A stretch of DNA of 64,000 nt from an uncultured Chryseobacterium sp. (GCA_913778275.1 CAJYWN010000019.1:1-64000), one strand, 5' to 3'; positions 27,590 to 37,194 are shown, counted from the stretch's first letter. Made by a program: numbers and translations. Notes: generated from the letters alone by a model not told the origin.

Positions 27590-28702
27590 ATGAATTTACT
27601 TCGGCTTCCTTTTCTCGTAAAGCTCATGCTTGTTATTGTTTCCATCATCGGGCTCGGTTACCTTCTGGCATTAGGACAGAGCATTCTGGCTCCGTTTTTT
27701 TTAGCGTTTCTTATGGCTATGATATTTTTGCCCTTTGCTAATTTTCTGGAGCAGAAATTAAAATTTCCAAGATCATTCTCTACCCTATTTTCCGTGATGA
27801 TTTTGCTGATTGTCATTACAGGTCTTATTCTTTTCTTTGGTTCACAAGTTTCCAGTTTCAGCAAAGACATTCCCCAGCTTACCGAGCAGGCGACACGTGT
27901 TTTTAACGATCTGCAAAAATGGGTTTCCAGGACATTTAATGTGAATATTGATGAGCAGTTTGCCTATCTGGATGAAGGCTTAAAAAAACTGTTATCTTCT
28001 ACAGGAATTATCTTAGGGTTTACCCTCGGAATTTTTTCTACCAGTTTAGGTTTTTTGGCATTCTTTATTCTATTTTTTATATTTATTTTAAATTACAGAA
28101 GAATATTAAATACTTTCATCGTTAATGTTTTTACCGAGAAGCATAAAGCCAGTGTTCAGGAAGTGGTTTCAGAAGTAAGAATAATGACAAAAAGATACAT
28201 TATAGGTCTTTGTCTTCAGGTGATCATTGTTTCGATTCTCACAACAACAGTGCTTACCATTTTAGGGGTAAAATATGCTATACTTCTTGGAGTTCTTACC
28301 GGTTTGCTTAATGTAATTCCTTACATAGGTATTTTTATTTCACTCCTGATTTCCTGTTTTATTGCGTTTGCGACTAATACTCCGTCCACATGTATTTATG
28401 TTGCTATAGGATATGTAATTGTTCATGCCATAGACGGAAATATCGTTCTTCCTTTTGTAGTAGGATCAAAAGTAAAAATAAACGCCTTGTTCTCTTTCAT
28501 TGGAATTCTTGTTGGGGAGCATCTTTGGGGAATTGCGGGTATGTTCCTATGTATTCCGGCCATTGCCATTATTAAAATTATTTTTGAAAGGGTTGAAGGA
28601 CTTCAGCCCTGGGGAAAACTACTTGGTGAAGATGAAAAGCCGAATAAGAAGAAGAAAAAATATAAAATTTCTAAAAATATTACCCTTGAGGAGATGGATT
28701 AA
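27590..28702 (+). CDS. AI-2E family transporter (YdiK/PerM-like)
   Basis: A 370-residue polytopic membrane protein of the AI-2 exporter/PerM family. It has paired helices at the N-terminus (about 10-60), a soluble segment with FNDLQKWVSRTFNVNIDEQF, then the conserved core with LLGVLTGLLNVIPYIGIF and VHAIDGNIVLPFVVGSKVKINALFSF, ending in GEHLWGIAGMFLCIPAIAIIK and a basic tail. Family members have been linked to autoinducer-2 export or sodium/proton exchange; the substrate here is unknown. It is transcribed alone, 86 bases before a DoxX-family gene. Confidence 0.9.
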   Translation: MNLLRLPFLVKLMLVIVSIIGLGYLLALGQSILAPFFLAFLMAMIFLPFANFLEQKLKFPRSFSTLFSVMILLIVITGLILFFGSQVSSFSKDIPQLTEQATRVFNDLQKWVSRTFNVNIDEQFAYLDEGLKKLLSSTGIILGFTLGIFSTSLGFLAFFILFFIFILNYRRILNTFIVNVFTEKHKASVQEVVSEVRIMTKRYIIGLCLQVIIVSILTTTVLTILGVKYAILLGVLTGLLNVIPYIGIFISLLISCFIAFATNTPSTCIYVAIGYVIVHAIDGNIVLPFVVGSKVKINALFSFIGILVGEHLWGIAGMFLCIPAIAIIKIIFERVEGLQPWGKLLGEDEKPNKKKKKYKISKNITLEEMD

Positions 28703-28787
28703 TGACAAACAGAATAATTATTACAAATCTTACAATAAGCGATCAGCGAATTATAATTTTATTTAACTTTAATAAAAATTAATATTT

Positions 28788-29165
28788 ATGAAAGCCGTAA
28801 AATTTATTCTGTCACTTCTTTTCGGATTAATGTTTATTAATGCCGGATTAAACAAATTCTTCAATTACATGCCAATGGAAAAACCCACACCGGAGCAGAT
28901 GAAGGTCTTCAGTGCTTTTGGAGAGCTTGCATGGCTGATGCCTCTTGTGGGAGCCGTTGAAATCATTGGCGGACTGCTGTTTATTTTTCCAAAAACAAGA
29001 GCATTGGGAGCTATTGTTATTTTACCAATTATGGTAGGGATCGTAGCACATGTTTTTACTTTGGATAAATCTGAACAAGGAATGGCCATTGCCGGAGTGA
29101 TGTTCCTTATCAATCTATGGATGATAATTGACAATAGGGAAAAATATAAGCACCTGGTGAGCTGA
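28788..29165 (+). CDS. DoxX-family membrane protein
   Basis: A 125-residue protein with four membrane helices and the family's N-terminal LLFGLMFINAGLNKFFNYM pattern (G-x-x-F-x-x-A-G-x-x-K-F) and LVGAVEIIGGLLFIFPKTRALGAIV in the middle. DoxX-like proteins are small quinone-linked or redox-related membrane proteins; no specific activity can be given. It lies 86 bases after the AI-2E gene and may be co-transcribed. A repeat-bearing inverted repeat follows. Confidence 0.85.
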   Translation: MKAVKFILSLLFGLMFINAGLNKFFNYMPMEKPTPEQMKVFSAFGELAWLMPLVGAVEIIGGLLFIFPKTRALGAIVILPIMVGIVAHVFTLDKSEQGMAIAGVMFLINLWMIIDNREKYKHLVS

Positions 29166-29173
29166 TGAAAAGA

Positions 29174-29254
29174 TGAATGGTCAATTGTGAGTTTTGCTCC
29201 GCATGTGAATTTAAAAAATTGACAAACAAAGCAAATTGATAATTGACCATTCAC
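29174..29254. repeat. Inverted pair of the AATTGACCATTCA intergenic motif
   Basis: The motif AATTGACCATTCA occurs on the minus strand at 29174-29186 and on the plus strand at 29241-29254, forming a 13-bp inverted repeat around a 54-base spacer. The same motif occurs at 44152-44165 (one change) and 44176-44189. It lies between convergent DoxX and acyl-CoA dehydrogenase genes and could act as a weak bidirectional terminator. Confidence 0.6.
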
Positions 29255-29259
29255 TTATA

Positions 29260-30618
29260 TTAGACAAATGCACTGAAGCCCGTAATCGATCTTCCTACAA
29301 TGAGTGAATTGATTTCTTTGGTACCTTCGTAAGAATAAATTGCTTCTGCATCTGCGACAAATCTTGCGACATCATATTCCAGAAGAATTCCGTTTCCGCC
29401 CATAACTTCTCTGGCTCTTGATACAATATCTCTTGTTCTCATGGTACAGAAAACCTTGGCGAGAGATGCATGCTCATCTTTTAAAATACCTTCATCCTGC
29501 ATTTCCGAAAGCCTGAACACCATTGTCTGCATTGCCGTAAGGTTAGATAGCATTTCTACAAGATGCCCCTGAATCATCTGGAAAGAGGCAATCGGCTTCC
29601 CGAACTGTTCTCTTTTTCGGGTATAATCCAGAGCGCTTTCATAAGCTCCTCTGGCGCAACCGGTAGCCATCCAGGCAACTCCTGCTCTCGTCATCTGCAA
29701 CACTTTCGCGGTATCTTTAAAAGAATTGGCATTTTGCAGTCGGTTTTCTTCTGTGATGAGACAATCTTTTAGAGTAATCAATCCATTCTGAACGATTCTC
29801 AAAGCCATTTTCCCTTTTATTTTTTCTACGGAATATCCTGGATTGTCTTTTTCAACAATAAATCCTTTTACTTCGCCATCATCAAGATCTCTGGCCCAGA
29901 TAATGATAACATCGGCAAACGTTGCATTCCCGATCCACTTTTTCTGTCCGTTCAGAATCCAGCCTTCCGGTGTTTTTTTACAGGTTACCGTTAAGCCGCC
30001 CGCCGCTCCGGAACCTACTTCAGGTTCTGTTAAACCAAATGCCCCTATTTTTTCAAATTTCTGCATTTGCGGAAGCCATTTTTGCTTCTGCTCTTCGGAA
30101 CCGCATATGTAAATAGATCCCATGGATAGACCCGACTGCACTCCGAAGAAAGTCGCAATGGAAGCATCTACTCTCGCCATTTCCATAGCTAATACGCCTT
30201 CCATCAGAAAAGGCAATCCCGGACAGCCATATCCTTCGTAAGTAACGCCGCAGATATTCAGTTTCTGGAATTTAGGTATCAATTCATGAGGAAATTCATC
30301 TCTCAGCCAGTAATGATTAACCAAAGGTTTGACTTCTTTTTCCATAAAGGCCCTTACTTTAAGCTGAATTTCCCTCTGCTCCGGACTTAATGTATGATAG
30401 ATATCGTAAAAATCGCCATCAATGGGCGGAAGCTCTTTTTTCTTTTTATGAGGATCAAGCATTTTCATCATTCCATTAAGCTGTTTATCATCCAGTTTGG
30501 AGAAGTTTTCCATCAGCTTGGGAAGGTTTACCTTTCGAGAAATGGTACTCAGCTGGTCAAAGTCTATGGATCTGAATAATTCTATTGCGTTTCTGATTTT
30601 GGAAAAAGTATTTGACAT
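29260..30618 (-). CDS. Acyl-CoA dehydrogenase family protein, glutaryl-CoA dehydrogenase-like
   Basis: About 452 residues. An FAD flavoenzyme that oxidises an acyl-CoA thioester. Standard motifs are AFGLTEPEVGSGAAGG, WILNGQKKWIGNATFADVIIIWAR, and the C-terminal REVMGGNGI and YEGTKEINSLIVGRSITG. The catalytic Glu in SYEGT and the VGRxITG ending are the pattern of glutaryl-CoA dehydrogenase, which also decarboxylates, but the assignment to that substrate is tentative. I start at the internal ATG at 30618 (MSNTFSKIRN) because the upstream codons are not family-like. The N-terminal 60 residues are an extra segment before the usual acyl-CoA dehydrogenase domain. Confidence 0.88.
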   Translation of the reverse strand: MSNTFSKIRNAIELFRSIDFDQLSTISRKVNLPKLMENFSKLDDKQLNGMMKMLDPHKKKKELPPIDGDFYDIYHTLSPEQREIQLKVRAFMEKEVKPLVNHYWLRDEFPHELIPKFQKLNICGVTYEGYGCPGLPFLMEGVLAMEMARVDASIATFFGVQSGLSMGSIYICGSEEQKQKWLPQMQKFEKIGAFGLTEPEVGSGAAGGLTVTCKKTPEGWILNGQKKWIGNATFADVIIIWARDLDDGEVKGFIVEKDNPGYSVEKIKGKMALRIVQNGLITLKDCLITEENRLQNANSFKDTAKVLQMTRAGVAWMATGCARGAYESALDYTRKREQFGKPIASFQMIQGHLVEMLSNLTAMQTMVFRLSEMQDEGILKDEHASLAKVFCTMRTRDIVSRAREVMGGNGILLEYDVARFVADAEAIYSYEGTKEINSLIVGRSITGFSAFV

Positions 30619-30824
30619 AATAATTCTTTGTGTGTTCGACTTGTAAAAGATAAGCAAAAATTAATCCGAAAATGAGGTACCTAAAACCAATTCATTTTAC
30701 AAAATACTGATCTTTAAATCATTAAAAAATAATTTCTGTTTACAAATTGTTTACGCCTGATTTCCAATTATTACAAAAGATTCAGCCAGAACTTTGGGAT
30801 AAGAAAACATTAAAAATCAATATT

Positions 30825-31730
30825 ATGAAAACAACGTACCTCAGATTATCATTGGCAGCTGCACTGTTATTAGGAATATATTCCTGTAAAAAAGGAGAAG
30901 TTTCATCAAGCGATCTGGAAGCATACGCTACCGCCGATTCGGCAGCAGTGGTTTCGGACAGTATTTCTTCTGCAGCATCCATGAAAGTAAAAGATAAGCA
31001 GTTTATTAAAACCGCCGATGTAAACATGGAAGTAAAAGATGTTTACGAAACAACGATCTCCATTGAAAAATCGGTACAGGAACTCGGAGGATTTGTAACA
31101 CAAAGCAATCTTCAGAGTAATATCATTTCGGAGGATACCTATAATACGTCAGATGAAAATGCCGTATTGGTAAAAAAATACCAGACCGAAAACAGGATGC
31201 AGCTTAGAGTACCTTCTGAAAAGCTGGGCCAACTACTAACCTTAATTAATGACAAAAAATTATTTCTCAACTCAAGGCAGATCAATGCAGAAGATGTAAC
31301 GGCAAATATCAAATATTCGGCTCTGGAAGCTCAGCGCAATAAGAAAACAACGGACAATATTGCTCAGATGAAAGCAAATAAAGACAAAGTAACCATGAGC
31401 GATGAAAATATGATGGAAGGAAACAGTCAACAACTGGAAAGCATGAATATGGCCGATATGCTGAAATACAGCACTGTTGATTTTTACGTCAAAGAACCAA
31501 AAATCAGGGTCGCTGAAATTGGCATTACCAATACAAATAGCATCGATGATAAATATAAGTTTGATTTTCTCTACAGCGCCAAGTCCGCTTTTGTGGAAGG
31601 TTACTACTTAATTCAGAAAATTTTTGTAGGGTTAATCACAATCTGGCCGATATTATTAATCGGAGCCGTAGTTTTCTATTTTGCAAGAAAAAGAAAGTTT
31701 GTGAAAAAGCATCCGAATACAGAAGCATAA
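30825..31730 (+). CDS. DUF4349 domain-containing lipoprotein
   Basis: About 301 residues. A lipoprotein signal peptide (MKTTYLRLSLAAALLLGIYSC, lipid Cys 21) is followed by the DUF4349 region: IKTADVNMEVKDVYETTISIEKSVQELGGFVTQ, LRVPSEKLGQLLTLI and SRQINAEDVTANI. A membrane helix near the C-terminus (about 260-285) and a basic tail end it. DUF4349 proteins are envelope proteins of unknown function. I start at 30825; the open frame extends 26 codons upstream, but those lack a signal peptide. Confidence 0.88.
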   Translation: MKTTYLRLSLAAALLLGIYSCKKGEVSSSDLEAYATADSAAVVSDSISSAASMKVKDKQFIKTADVNMEVKDVYETTISIEKSVQELGGFVTQSNLQSNIISEDTYNTSDENAVLVKKYQTENRMQLRVPSEKLGQLLTLINDKKLFLNSRQINAEDVTANIKYSALEAQRNKKTTDNIAQMKANKDKVTMSDENMMEGNSQQLESMNMADMLKYSTVDFYVKEPKIRVAEIGITNTNSIDDKYKFDFLYSAKSAFVEGYYLIQKIFVGLITIWPILLIGAVVFYFARKRKFVKKHPNTEA

Positions 31731-31776
31731 GCTATCCTAACCTCACGGTTATCTACATATTTTGAAATTTTACAAT

Positions 31777-31806
31777 AAACCTTCGGTAATCCGGAGGTTT
31801 TTTATG
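31777..31806 (+). terminator. Terminator of the DUF4349 gene
   Basis: A 10-bp stem with one wobble, AAACCTTCGG (31777-31786) with CCGGAGGTTT (31791-31800), and a TTTTT run after it. It reaches to the end of the convergent GH125 gene. Confidence 0.8.
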
Positions 31807-31807
31807 T

Positions 31808-33238
31808 TTAAAGCTTTCTTTTCAGGATTTCAGGTTTTGTTTTATGGAGATGAAGAATAAGTTCACCAAATAAAGTATTGGCCCAGGCAAACCACGACCT
31901 TGTAAAATCTTTAGGATTATCTACATCAAAGGATTCATGAATAAATCCGGTTCCGGCATGAGTAGCTTTCAGCATTTTTAAGCAGGAAACAATTTCTTCG
32001 GTATCATCCGTTGTTAAAGCCTGCATAATCAAACCAAGAGGCCATATTTTATGCTCTCCGATGTGCGGTCCGCCAATTCCTTTGGCAAATTTACCTTCAC
32101 TGAACCATGGATTAGCTTTGCTTAAAGAAAACTTCCTTGTATTCTGATAGATCTCGTCGTCCTTTGAAGCATATCCCAAATACGGAATCGATAGTAAATT
32201 CGGGACATTGGCATCATCCATAAATAGAGCATTTCCGAAACCGTCGATTTCCAAGGCATAAATTTTTCCGGCTTCCGGATGATTTAAAACAGCATATTTT
32301 TGGATCGCACCATCCACTTCGTTGGCTAAATTTCTAAATTGCTCCGAAGATTTTTCATCTTTTAAAATTTTAGAAAAAATTTCTGCCGTTTCCCGTAAAG
32401 AAACTACCGCAAACATATTGGAAGAAACCAAAAACGGGTAAAAAGTAGCATCATCCGAAGGCCGGAACATAGAATGAATAAGCCCAACTTTCCTGGTTGG
32501 ATTTCCGTATCCTCCCGCAAACTGCGTATCCAAAGGATTACCATTCGATCGCTGGAATCTGTACGGACCTTTTGAATCCTTTCTCTGCTGTTCTTTAAAA
32601 GTCTGCAAAATTAAAAGCATTGCTTTTTTCCAGTCTGCATCAAATATTGAATAATCGCCTGTCTTTTTCCAATAGTTATAAGACAAACGCATAACATAGC
32701 ATAAAGAATCAATTTCCCATTTTCTTTCGTGAATTCCGGGTTTCATCTGGGTGGAATCATCTTTCCATTCGCTTATTTTAGCTGCATTATCAAAAAAAGC
32801 ATTGGCATAGGGATCGAGAAGCACACATTCAACCTGTTTATTGATGACACCTTTTAAGAGATTTTTCAGTTTTTCATCCTGATTGGCTAAACTTAAATAC
32901 GGATACACCTGCGCCGACGAATCCCGAAGCCACATCGCATCAATGTCTCCCGTGATCACATAGGTGTAAGGCTTATTATTTTTATGATAAAATTTCACTG
33001 TTGTGTCTAACGTATTAGGGAAACAGTTTTCAAACATCCACGCCAGTTCTTTATCAGCTATTGACTTTTTAACAGCTTGAATGGTTTTCTCAACAGCTTC
33101 TGAAGTAAATCTTCTTTGTGAAATTACCGGTCTTTTAGAAATATATTCTTCCGTATAAATAAATTTTGCAGAAGCCGGCAGAGCAAAAAAGCCTAACCCT
33201 AATGATGATTTTTTGATAAAATTGCGTCTGGTGATCAT
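31808..33238 (-). CDS. Glycoside hydrolase family 125 exo-alpha-1,6-mannosidase
   Basis: A 476-residue GH125 enzyme, the family of metal-independent exo-alpha-mannosidases acting on alpha-1,6 linkages, for example in yeast or host N-glycan mannan. The N-terminus (MITRRNFIKKSSLGLGFFALPASAKF) looks like a Tat-type signal, with an RRxFIK motif. Hallmarks are YVITGDIDAMWLRDSSAQVYPYL (about 92-114), ERKWEIDSLCYVMRL, MFRPSDDATFYPFLV, NVPNLLSIPYLGY, IGGPHIGEHKIWPLGLIMQALT and GFIHESFDVDNP. No SusCD or other glycan-use genes adjoin it, so the in vivo substrate is unclear. Confidence 0.92.
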   Translation of the reverse strand: MITRRNFIKKSSLGLGFFALPASAKFIYTEEYISKRPVISQRRFTSEAVEKTIQAVKKSIADKELAWMFENCFPNTLDTTVKFYHKNNKPYTYVITGDIDAMWLRDSSAQVYPYLSLANQDEKLKNLLKGVINKQVECVLLDPYANAFFDNAAKISEWKDDSTQMKPGIHERKWEIDSLCYVMRLSYNYWKKTGDYSIFDADWKKAMLLILQTFKEQQRKDSKGPYRFQRSNGNPLDTQFAGGYGNPTRKVGLIHSMFRPSDDATFYPFLVSSNMFAVVSLRETAEIFSKILKDEKSSEQFRNLANEVDGAIQKYAVLNHPEAGKIYALEIDGFGNALFMDDANVPNLLSIPYLGYASKDDEIYQNTRKFSLSKANPWFSEGKFAKGIGGPHIGEHKIWPLGLIMQALTTDDTEEIVSCLKMLKATHAGTGFIHESFDVDNPKDFTRSWFAWANTLFGELILHLHKTKPEILKRKL

Positions 33239-33335
33239 TTATGAAAATTTGAACTAAAAATACTGATTTTAAGCGTAAGCCGAATCTAACACCTGATTTT
33301 TAATCATCCATTAACATCATTGCATTAAAATTCCG

Positions 33336-33343
33336 TAAATTTG
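33336..33343 (+). promoter_or_regulatory. Probable promoter -7 element of pgi
   Basis: TAAATTTG matches TAnnTTTG and lies 77 bases before the pgi ATG. A -33 TTTG is not clear; T-rich sequence is present at the right distance. Confidence 0.5.
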
Positions 33344-33419
33344 CAAATCAATAATTTTGCATGAGGATGTGGCATTCATATCCTTAATCACAAAATCACA
33401 AAACCTTAATTCTAATTAT

Positions 33420-35060
33420 ATGCTATCAAAAATAAATCCTACTCAAACCAACAGCTGGAAAGTTTTAAATGAACGATTTGCCAACAATGACTTTGATCTG
33501 AGAACCCTTTTTCAGTACAATCCGAATCGTTTTAATGAGTTTTCAATTAAGAGACCAAATTTTCTGTTTGATTATTCTAAAAATTTAATTGATTCCGAAA
33601 CGAAAAGCCTTCTTTTAGATCTTGCAGAGGAATGTGAATTGAAAGACGCAATTTCCAAAATGTTTTCGGGTGATAAAATTAATGAAACGGAAGGAAGGGC
33701 AGTATTGCACACTGCTTTGAGAGATTTTTCGGATAAAGAAATTTTGGTAGACGGAGAAAATATTAAACCTCAGATCAGAAGAGTTCTGGATCATATGAAA
33801 TCTTTTTCCGAAAGTATCATTTCAGGCGAGCATAAAGGTTTCACAGGAAAAGAAATTACAGATGTTGTTAACATCGGAATCGGCGGTTCAGATTTAGGCC
33901 CTGTAATGGTGGTTTCGGCTTTAAAACATTTTAAAACAAGGTTAAACGTTCATTTTGTTTCTAATGTAGATGGAAATCATATTGCAGAAGTGGTAAAAAA
34001 TCTGGATCCTGAGACCACGTTGTTCATTATTGCCTCTAAAACATTTACCACACAGGAAACCATGACGAATGCCCATTCGGCAAAAGACTGGTTCTTAAAA
34101 GCAGGAAAACAGGAGGATGTAGCCAAACATTTTGTTGCTTTATCAACTAATGTTCAAGCTGTTAAAGACTTCGGAATTGCAGAAGAAAATATCTTCGAAT
34201 TCTGGGACTGGGTTGGCGGAAGATACTCCCTTTGGAGCGCTATCGGTTTAAGCATTGTTCTTGCCGTTGGCTATGAAAATTTTGAACAATTATTAAGAGG
34301 GGCATACGATACGGATCAGCATTTCCAGACGGCAGATTTTAGCGAAAATATTCCAGTTTTAATGGGATTGATCGGAATCTGGTACCGTAATTTTTATGCA
34401 GCGACAACGGTTGCGATTCTTCCTTACTCACAATATTTAGATAGATTTCCGGCATATTTCCAGCAGGGAGATATGGAAAGTAACGGAAAATGTGTTGACA
34501 GAAACGGAGAGTTCGTAGAATATGAAACAGGACCCATCATTTGGGGTGAACCGGGAACAAACGGACAGCATGCTTTCTATCAATTAATTCACCAGGGAAC
34601 AGAACTGATTCCTGCTGATTTTATTGCATATGCAAAAAGCCCGAACAAAGTTTCTGATCATCAGGATAAATTATTGGCTAACTTTTTCGCTCAGACTGAG
34701 GCACTTGCCTTTGGAAAAACAGAGGAAGAAGCAGAAGCAGAATTAAAGGCCTCAGGAAAATCTGACGAAGAAATTGATTTCCTTTTAAATTATAAAGTTT
34801 TCCACGGAAATACACCTACCAACTCCATACTGTTCAATGAATTAACTCCTTTTTCATTAGGACAGTTAATTGCATTGTATGAGCATAAAATTTTCGTTCA
34901 GGGCGTGATCTGGAATATTTTCAGCTTTGATCAGTTTGGGGTAGAACTAGGAAAAGTATTAGCCAATAAAATACTACCGGAACTTGAAAGTAATGAAAAG
35001 GTTAGCGCTCATGATTCTTCGACGAATGGGTTAATTAATTATTATAAAGCAAACAAATAA
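33420..35060 (+). CDS. pgi: Glucose-6-phosphate isomerase
   Basis: About 546 residues, normal for this family. Interconverts glucose-6-phosphate and fructose-6-phosphate in glycolysis and gluconeogenesis. Visible motifs are [61 protein letters not shown] (signature 1), the [23 protein letters not shown] region, [19 protein letters not shown], and the C-terminal signature ([20 protein letters not shown]). I start at the ATG at 33420 because the open frame upstream only starts with TTG and lacks homology. A promoter element lies at 33336. Confidence 0.97.
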   Translation: MLSKINPTQTNSWKVLNERFANNDFDLRTLFQYNPNRFNEFSIKRPNFLFDYSKNLIDSETKSLLLDLAEECELKDAISKMFSGDKINETEGRAVLHTALRDFSDKEILVDGENIKPQIRRVLDHMKSFSESIISGEHKGFTGKEITDVVNIGIGGSDLGPVMVVSALKHFKTRLNVHFVSNVDGNHIAEVVKNLDPETTLFIIASKTFTTQETMTNAHSAKDWFLKAGKQEDVAKHFVALSTNVQAVKDFGIAEENIFEFWDWVGGRYSLWSAIGLSIVLAVGYENFEQLLRGAYDTDQHFQTADFSENIPVLMGLIGIWYRNFYAATTVAILPYSQYLDRFPAYFQQGDMESNGKCVDRNGEFVEYETGPIIWGEPGTNGQHAFYQLIHQGTELIPADFIAYAKSPNKVSDHQDKLLANFFAQTEALAFGKTEEEAEAELKASGKSDEEIDFLLNYKVFHGNTPTNSILFNELTPFSLGQLIALYEHKIFVQGVIWNIFSFDQFGVELGKVLANKILPELESNEKVSAHDSSTNGLINYYKANK

Positions 35061-35078
35061 ATTGTTGCTGATTTTCAT

Positions 35079-35086
35079 TAATTTTG
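35079..35086 (+). promoter_or_regulatory. Probable promoter of the toxin-antitoxin pair
   Basis: TAATTTTG matches TAnnTTTG and ends 16 bases before the antitoxin ATG, so the pair probably has its own promoter despite being in the pgi-folD interval. No -33 element is obvious. Confidence 0.4.
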
Positions 35087-35102
35087 ATTTAAAATAAAAC
35101 AA

Positions 35103-35321
35103 ATGAGTACCATTACCATACATCTTAAAGATAAGGAAGAAGAAACTTTAATGGAAAATCTTTTGAAAAAGATGAAAATCAGCTTTGAAAAAAATGAGGA
35201 TGATTTTGAGCTGACGGATGAAATGAAAAGGGTGATTGATGAAGCTTTAAAACAAGACAGATCACAATCGGTAGATGCATTCGAATCGCTAAAGAGAATT
35301 TCCGAAAAGTATGGCATATAA
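35103..35321 (+). CDS. Antitoxin of a RelE/ParE-type pair (DUF2683-like)
   Basis: A 72-residue acidic protein starting MSTITIHLKDKEEETLMENLLKKM: a short beta strand and amphipathic helix, as in ribbon-helix-helix or DUF2683-like antitoxins, then a charged helical tail that would wrap the toxin. The gene overlaps the following toxin gene by 11 bases, the usual translational coupling. Antitoxin identity comes from order, size and partner; the family itself is only loosely recognised. Confidence 0.78.
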   Translation: MSTITIHLKDKEEETLMENLLKKMKISFEKNEDDFELTDEMKRVIDEALKQDRSQSVDAFESLKRISEKYGI

Positions 35322-35601
35322 AATTTTAGTTTCTCCTATTGCAAACAATAATATTGATGACGCCATTAAATATTATAAACTGCAATCTCAATCTGCAGCT
35401 AAAAGTTTTAAGAAAAAATTATTAGATGCTTATAAATCTTTGCAGATAAATCCTTTTTTCGCAGTTAAATATAAAAATGTAAGAGCAATTCCTTTAAAGA
35501 AACTGCCTTATTTAGTTTTATTTGATGTAGACGAAAAAGAAAAAATCGTAAATATCCTCTCCGTTTTCTGCACACATCAGAATCCGGAAAAATATCCTTA
35601 A
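35311..35601 (+). CDS. RelE/ParE-family toxin
   Basis: A 96-residue protein with the ParE/RelE fold pattern: YKILVSPIANNNIDDAIKYYKLQSQSAAKSFKKKL, then YKNVRAIPLKKLPYLVLFDVDEKEKIVNILSVFCTHQNPEKY. The Arg in NVRAIPLKKLPY is where RelE-like mRNA interferases carry catalytic basic residues, but several RelE-specific residues are not evident, so it could be a ParE-type gyrase poison or a less active member. It overlaps its antitoxin gene and is followed 30 bases later by folD. Confidence 0.85.
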   Translation: MAYKILVSPIANNNIDDAIKYYKLQSQSAAKSFKKKLLDAYKSLQINPFFAVKYKNVRAIPLKKLPYLVLFDVDEKEKIVNILSVFCTHQNPEKYP

Positions 35602-35631
35602 AATCTATAATAAAAAGTAATAAAAGTAAAA

Positions 35632-36516
35632 ATGGCAGAAATTCTTGACGGACTAAAAGTATCCAAAGAAATCAAGCAGGAAATCAAAGCTGAAGTTGAA
35701 AAAATCGTTGCCGGAAAAAGAAGAGCGCCACACCTGGTAGCAATTCTTGTAGGAAACAACGGAGCGAGCAAGGCTTATGTGAATGCTAAAGTAAAAGACT
35801 GTGAGGAAGTTGGCTTTCAATCAAGCCTGGTAAAATTTCCGAGCACGGTTTCCGAGTCCGAATTACTGGAAAAAATTGATGAGCTAAACAAATCCAAAGC
35901 GGTTGACGGATTTATCGTACAGCTGCCGTTGCCGGATCAGATCGATCAGGAAAAAATCATCAATGCAATTGATCCACGAAAAGATGTAGATGGTTTCCAC
36001 CCGGAAAACTTCGGGAAAATGGCATTGGAAATGGATACGTTCTTACCTGCGACACCGTTCGGGATTTTAACCTTACTGGAAAGGTACAATATTGAAACAA
36101 AAGGCAAAGACTGTGTTATTATCGGAAGAAGTAAAATCGTAGGAAGACCCATGAGTATCCTAATGGGAAGAAAAGATTTCCCCGGAAACTCTACCGTTAC
36201 CTTAACGCATTCTTACACAAAAGACATCGAAGAATATACTAAAAAAGCAGACATCGTAATTACCGCACTTGGAGATCCCCATTTCTTGAAAGGAGACATG
36301 ATCAAAGAAGGGGCAGTAATTGTTGACGTAGGAATTACGAGAGTAGACAATGATTCTCCGAAAGGATACTATCTTGCCGGAGATGTGGACTTCGACAGCT
36401 GTGCTGCAAAAGCAAGCTGGATTACTCCTGTTCCGGGGGGAGTCGGACCTATGACAAGAGCGATGCTGATGAAAAACACCATCATTGCATACAAAACTTC
36501 GGTCTACAACGATTAA
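35632..36516 (+). CDS. folD: Bifunctional methylenetetrahydrofolate dehydrogenase/cyclohydrolase
   Basis: A 294-residue enzyme interconverting 5,10-methylene-THF, methenyl-THF and 10-formyl-THF, feeding purine and fMet synthesis. Motifs: VGNNGASKAYVNAKVKDCEEVG with the catalytic Tyr-x3-Lys, GFIVQLPLPDQID, the KDVDGFHPENFGKM substrate-binding region, the Rossmann-type VIIGRSKIVGRPM, and the PGGVGPMTRAMLMKNT C-terminal signature. Length is standard. queE follows after six bases, so the two are co-transcribed. Confidence 0.97.
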   Translation: MAEILDGLKVSKEIKQEIKAEVEKIVAGKRRAPHLVAILVGNNGASKAYVNAKVKDCEEVGFQSSLVKFPSTVSESELLEKIDELNKSKAVDGFIVQLPLPDQIDQEKIINAIDPRKDVDGFHPENFGKMALEMDTFLPATPFGILTLLERYNIETKGKDCVIIGRSKIVGRPMSILMGRKDFPGNSTVTLTHSYTKDIEEYTKKADIVITALGDPHFLKGDMIKEGAVIVDVGITRVDNDSPKGYYLAGDVDFDSCAAKASWITPVPGGVGPMTRAMLMKNTIIAYKTSVYND

Positions 36517-36522
36517 TTTAAA

Positions 36523-37152
36523 ATGAATTTAGTAGAAGACATATTATTAAAAGAAGGTAAAATGCTCCCTGTGATGGAGCATTTTTACACTCTTCAGGGA
36601 GAGGGAGCATATACCGGTAAAGCAGCCTATTTCATAAGATTGGGTGGGTGCGACGTCGGTTGTCATTGGTGTGATGTAAAAGAGAGCTGGGATCCGAATT
36701 TACATCCCTTGATGAATGCAGAAAAAATTGCAGAAATTGCAGCACAACACTGTAAAACTATTGTTTTAACCGGGGGAGAGCCTTTGATGTGGAATCTTGA
36801 TATTTTAACATCTAAATTAAAAGAATTAGGCTGCTCCATTCATATTGAAACTTCCGGAGCTTACCCTCTGAGCGGACAGATCGACTGGATCACGTTATCT
36901 CCTAAAAAAACAGGACTTCCAAAAGAAGAAATCTATCAGAAAGCACATGAGCTGAAAGTTATTGTGTTTAATAATAATGATTTTAAATTTGCCCAGGAAC
37001 AGGCGGCAAAAGTTTCGGAAAACTGTACGCTGTACCTGCAGAGTGAATGGAGCAAACGTGATGAAATGTACCCTAAAATTACCGATTTCATTTTACAGCA
37101 TCCGGAATGGAGAGCTTCGGTACAGACCCATAAGTATCTGAATATTCCGTAA
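36523..37152 (+). CDS. queE: 7-carboxy-7-deazaguanine synthase
   Basis: A 209-residue radical-SAM enzyme converting 6-carboxytetrahydropterin to 7-carboxy-7-deazaguanine for queuosine tRNA modification. The radical-SAM cluster motif is CX3CX2C (C43, C47, C50 in GGCDVGCHWCDVKESWD), and GEGAYTGKAAYFIRL and VLTGGEPLMW are further family motifs. Length matches the compact QueE type. The other que genes are not in this window. It lies six bases downstream of folD. Confidence 0.96.
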   Translation: MNLVEDILLKEGKMLPVMEHFYTLQGEGAYTGKAAYFIRLGGCDVGCHWCDVKESWDPNLHPLMNAEKIAEIAAQHCKTIVLTGGEPLMWNLDILTSKLKELGCSIHIETSGAYPLSGQIDWITLSPKKTGLPKEEIYQKAHELKVIVFNNNDFKFAQEQAAKVSENCTLYLQSEWSKRDEMYPKITDFILQHPEWRASVQTHKYLNIP

Positions 37153-37194
37153 AAAATATGTAAATTAGCTTTTCGTATCCGTTAATCCCGATAG

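Noticed and set aside
33357..33419. N-terminal extension of pgi starting with TTG
   Set aside because: The upstream 21 codons do not resemble any Pgi N-terminus, and an ATG at 33420 fits the family.
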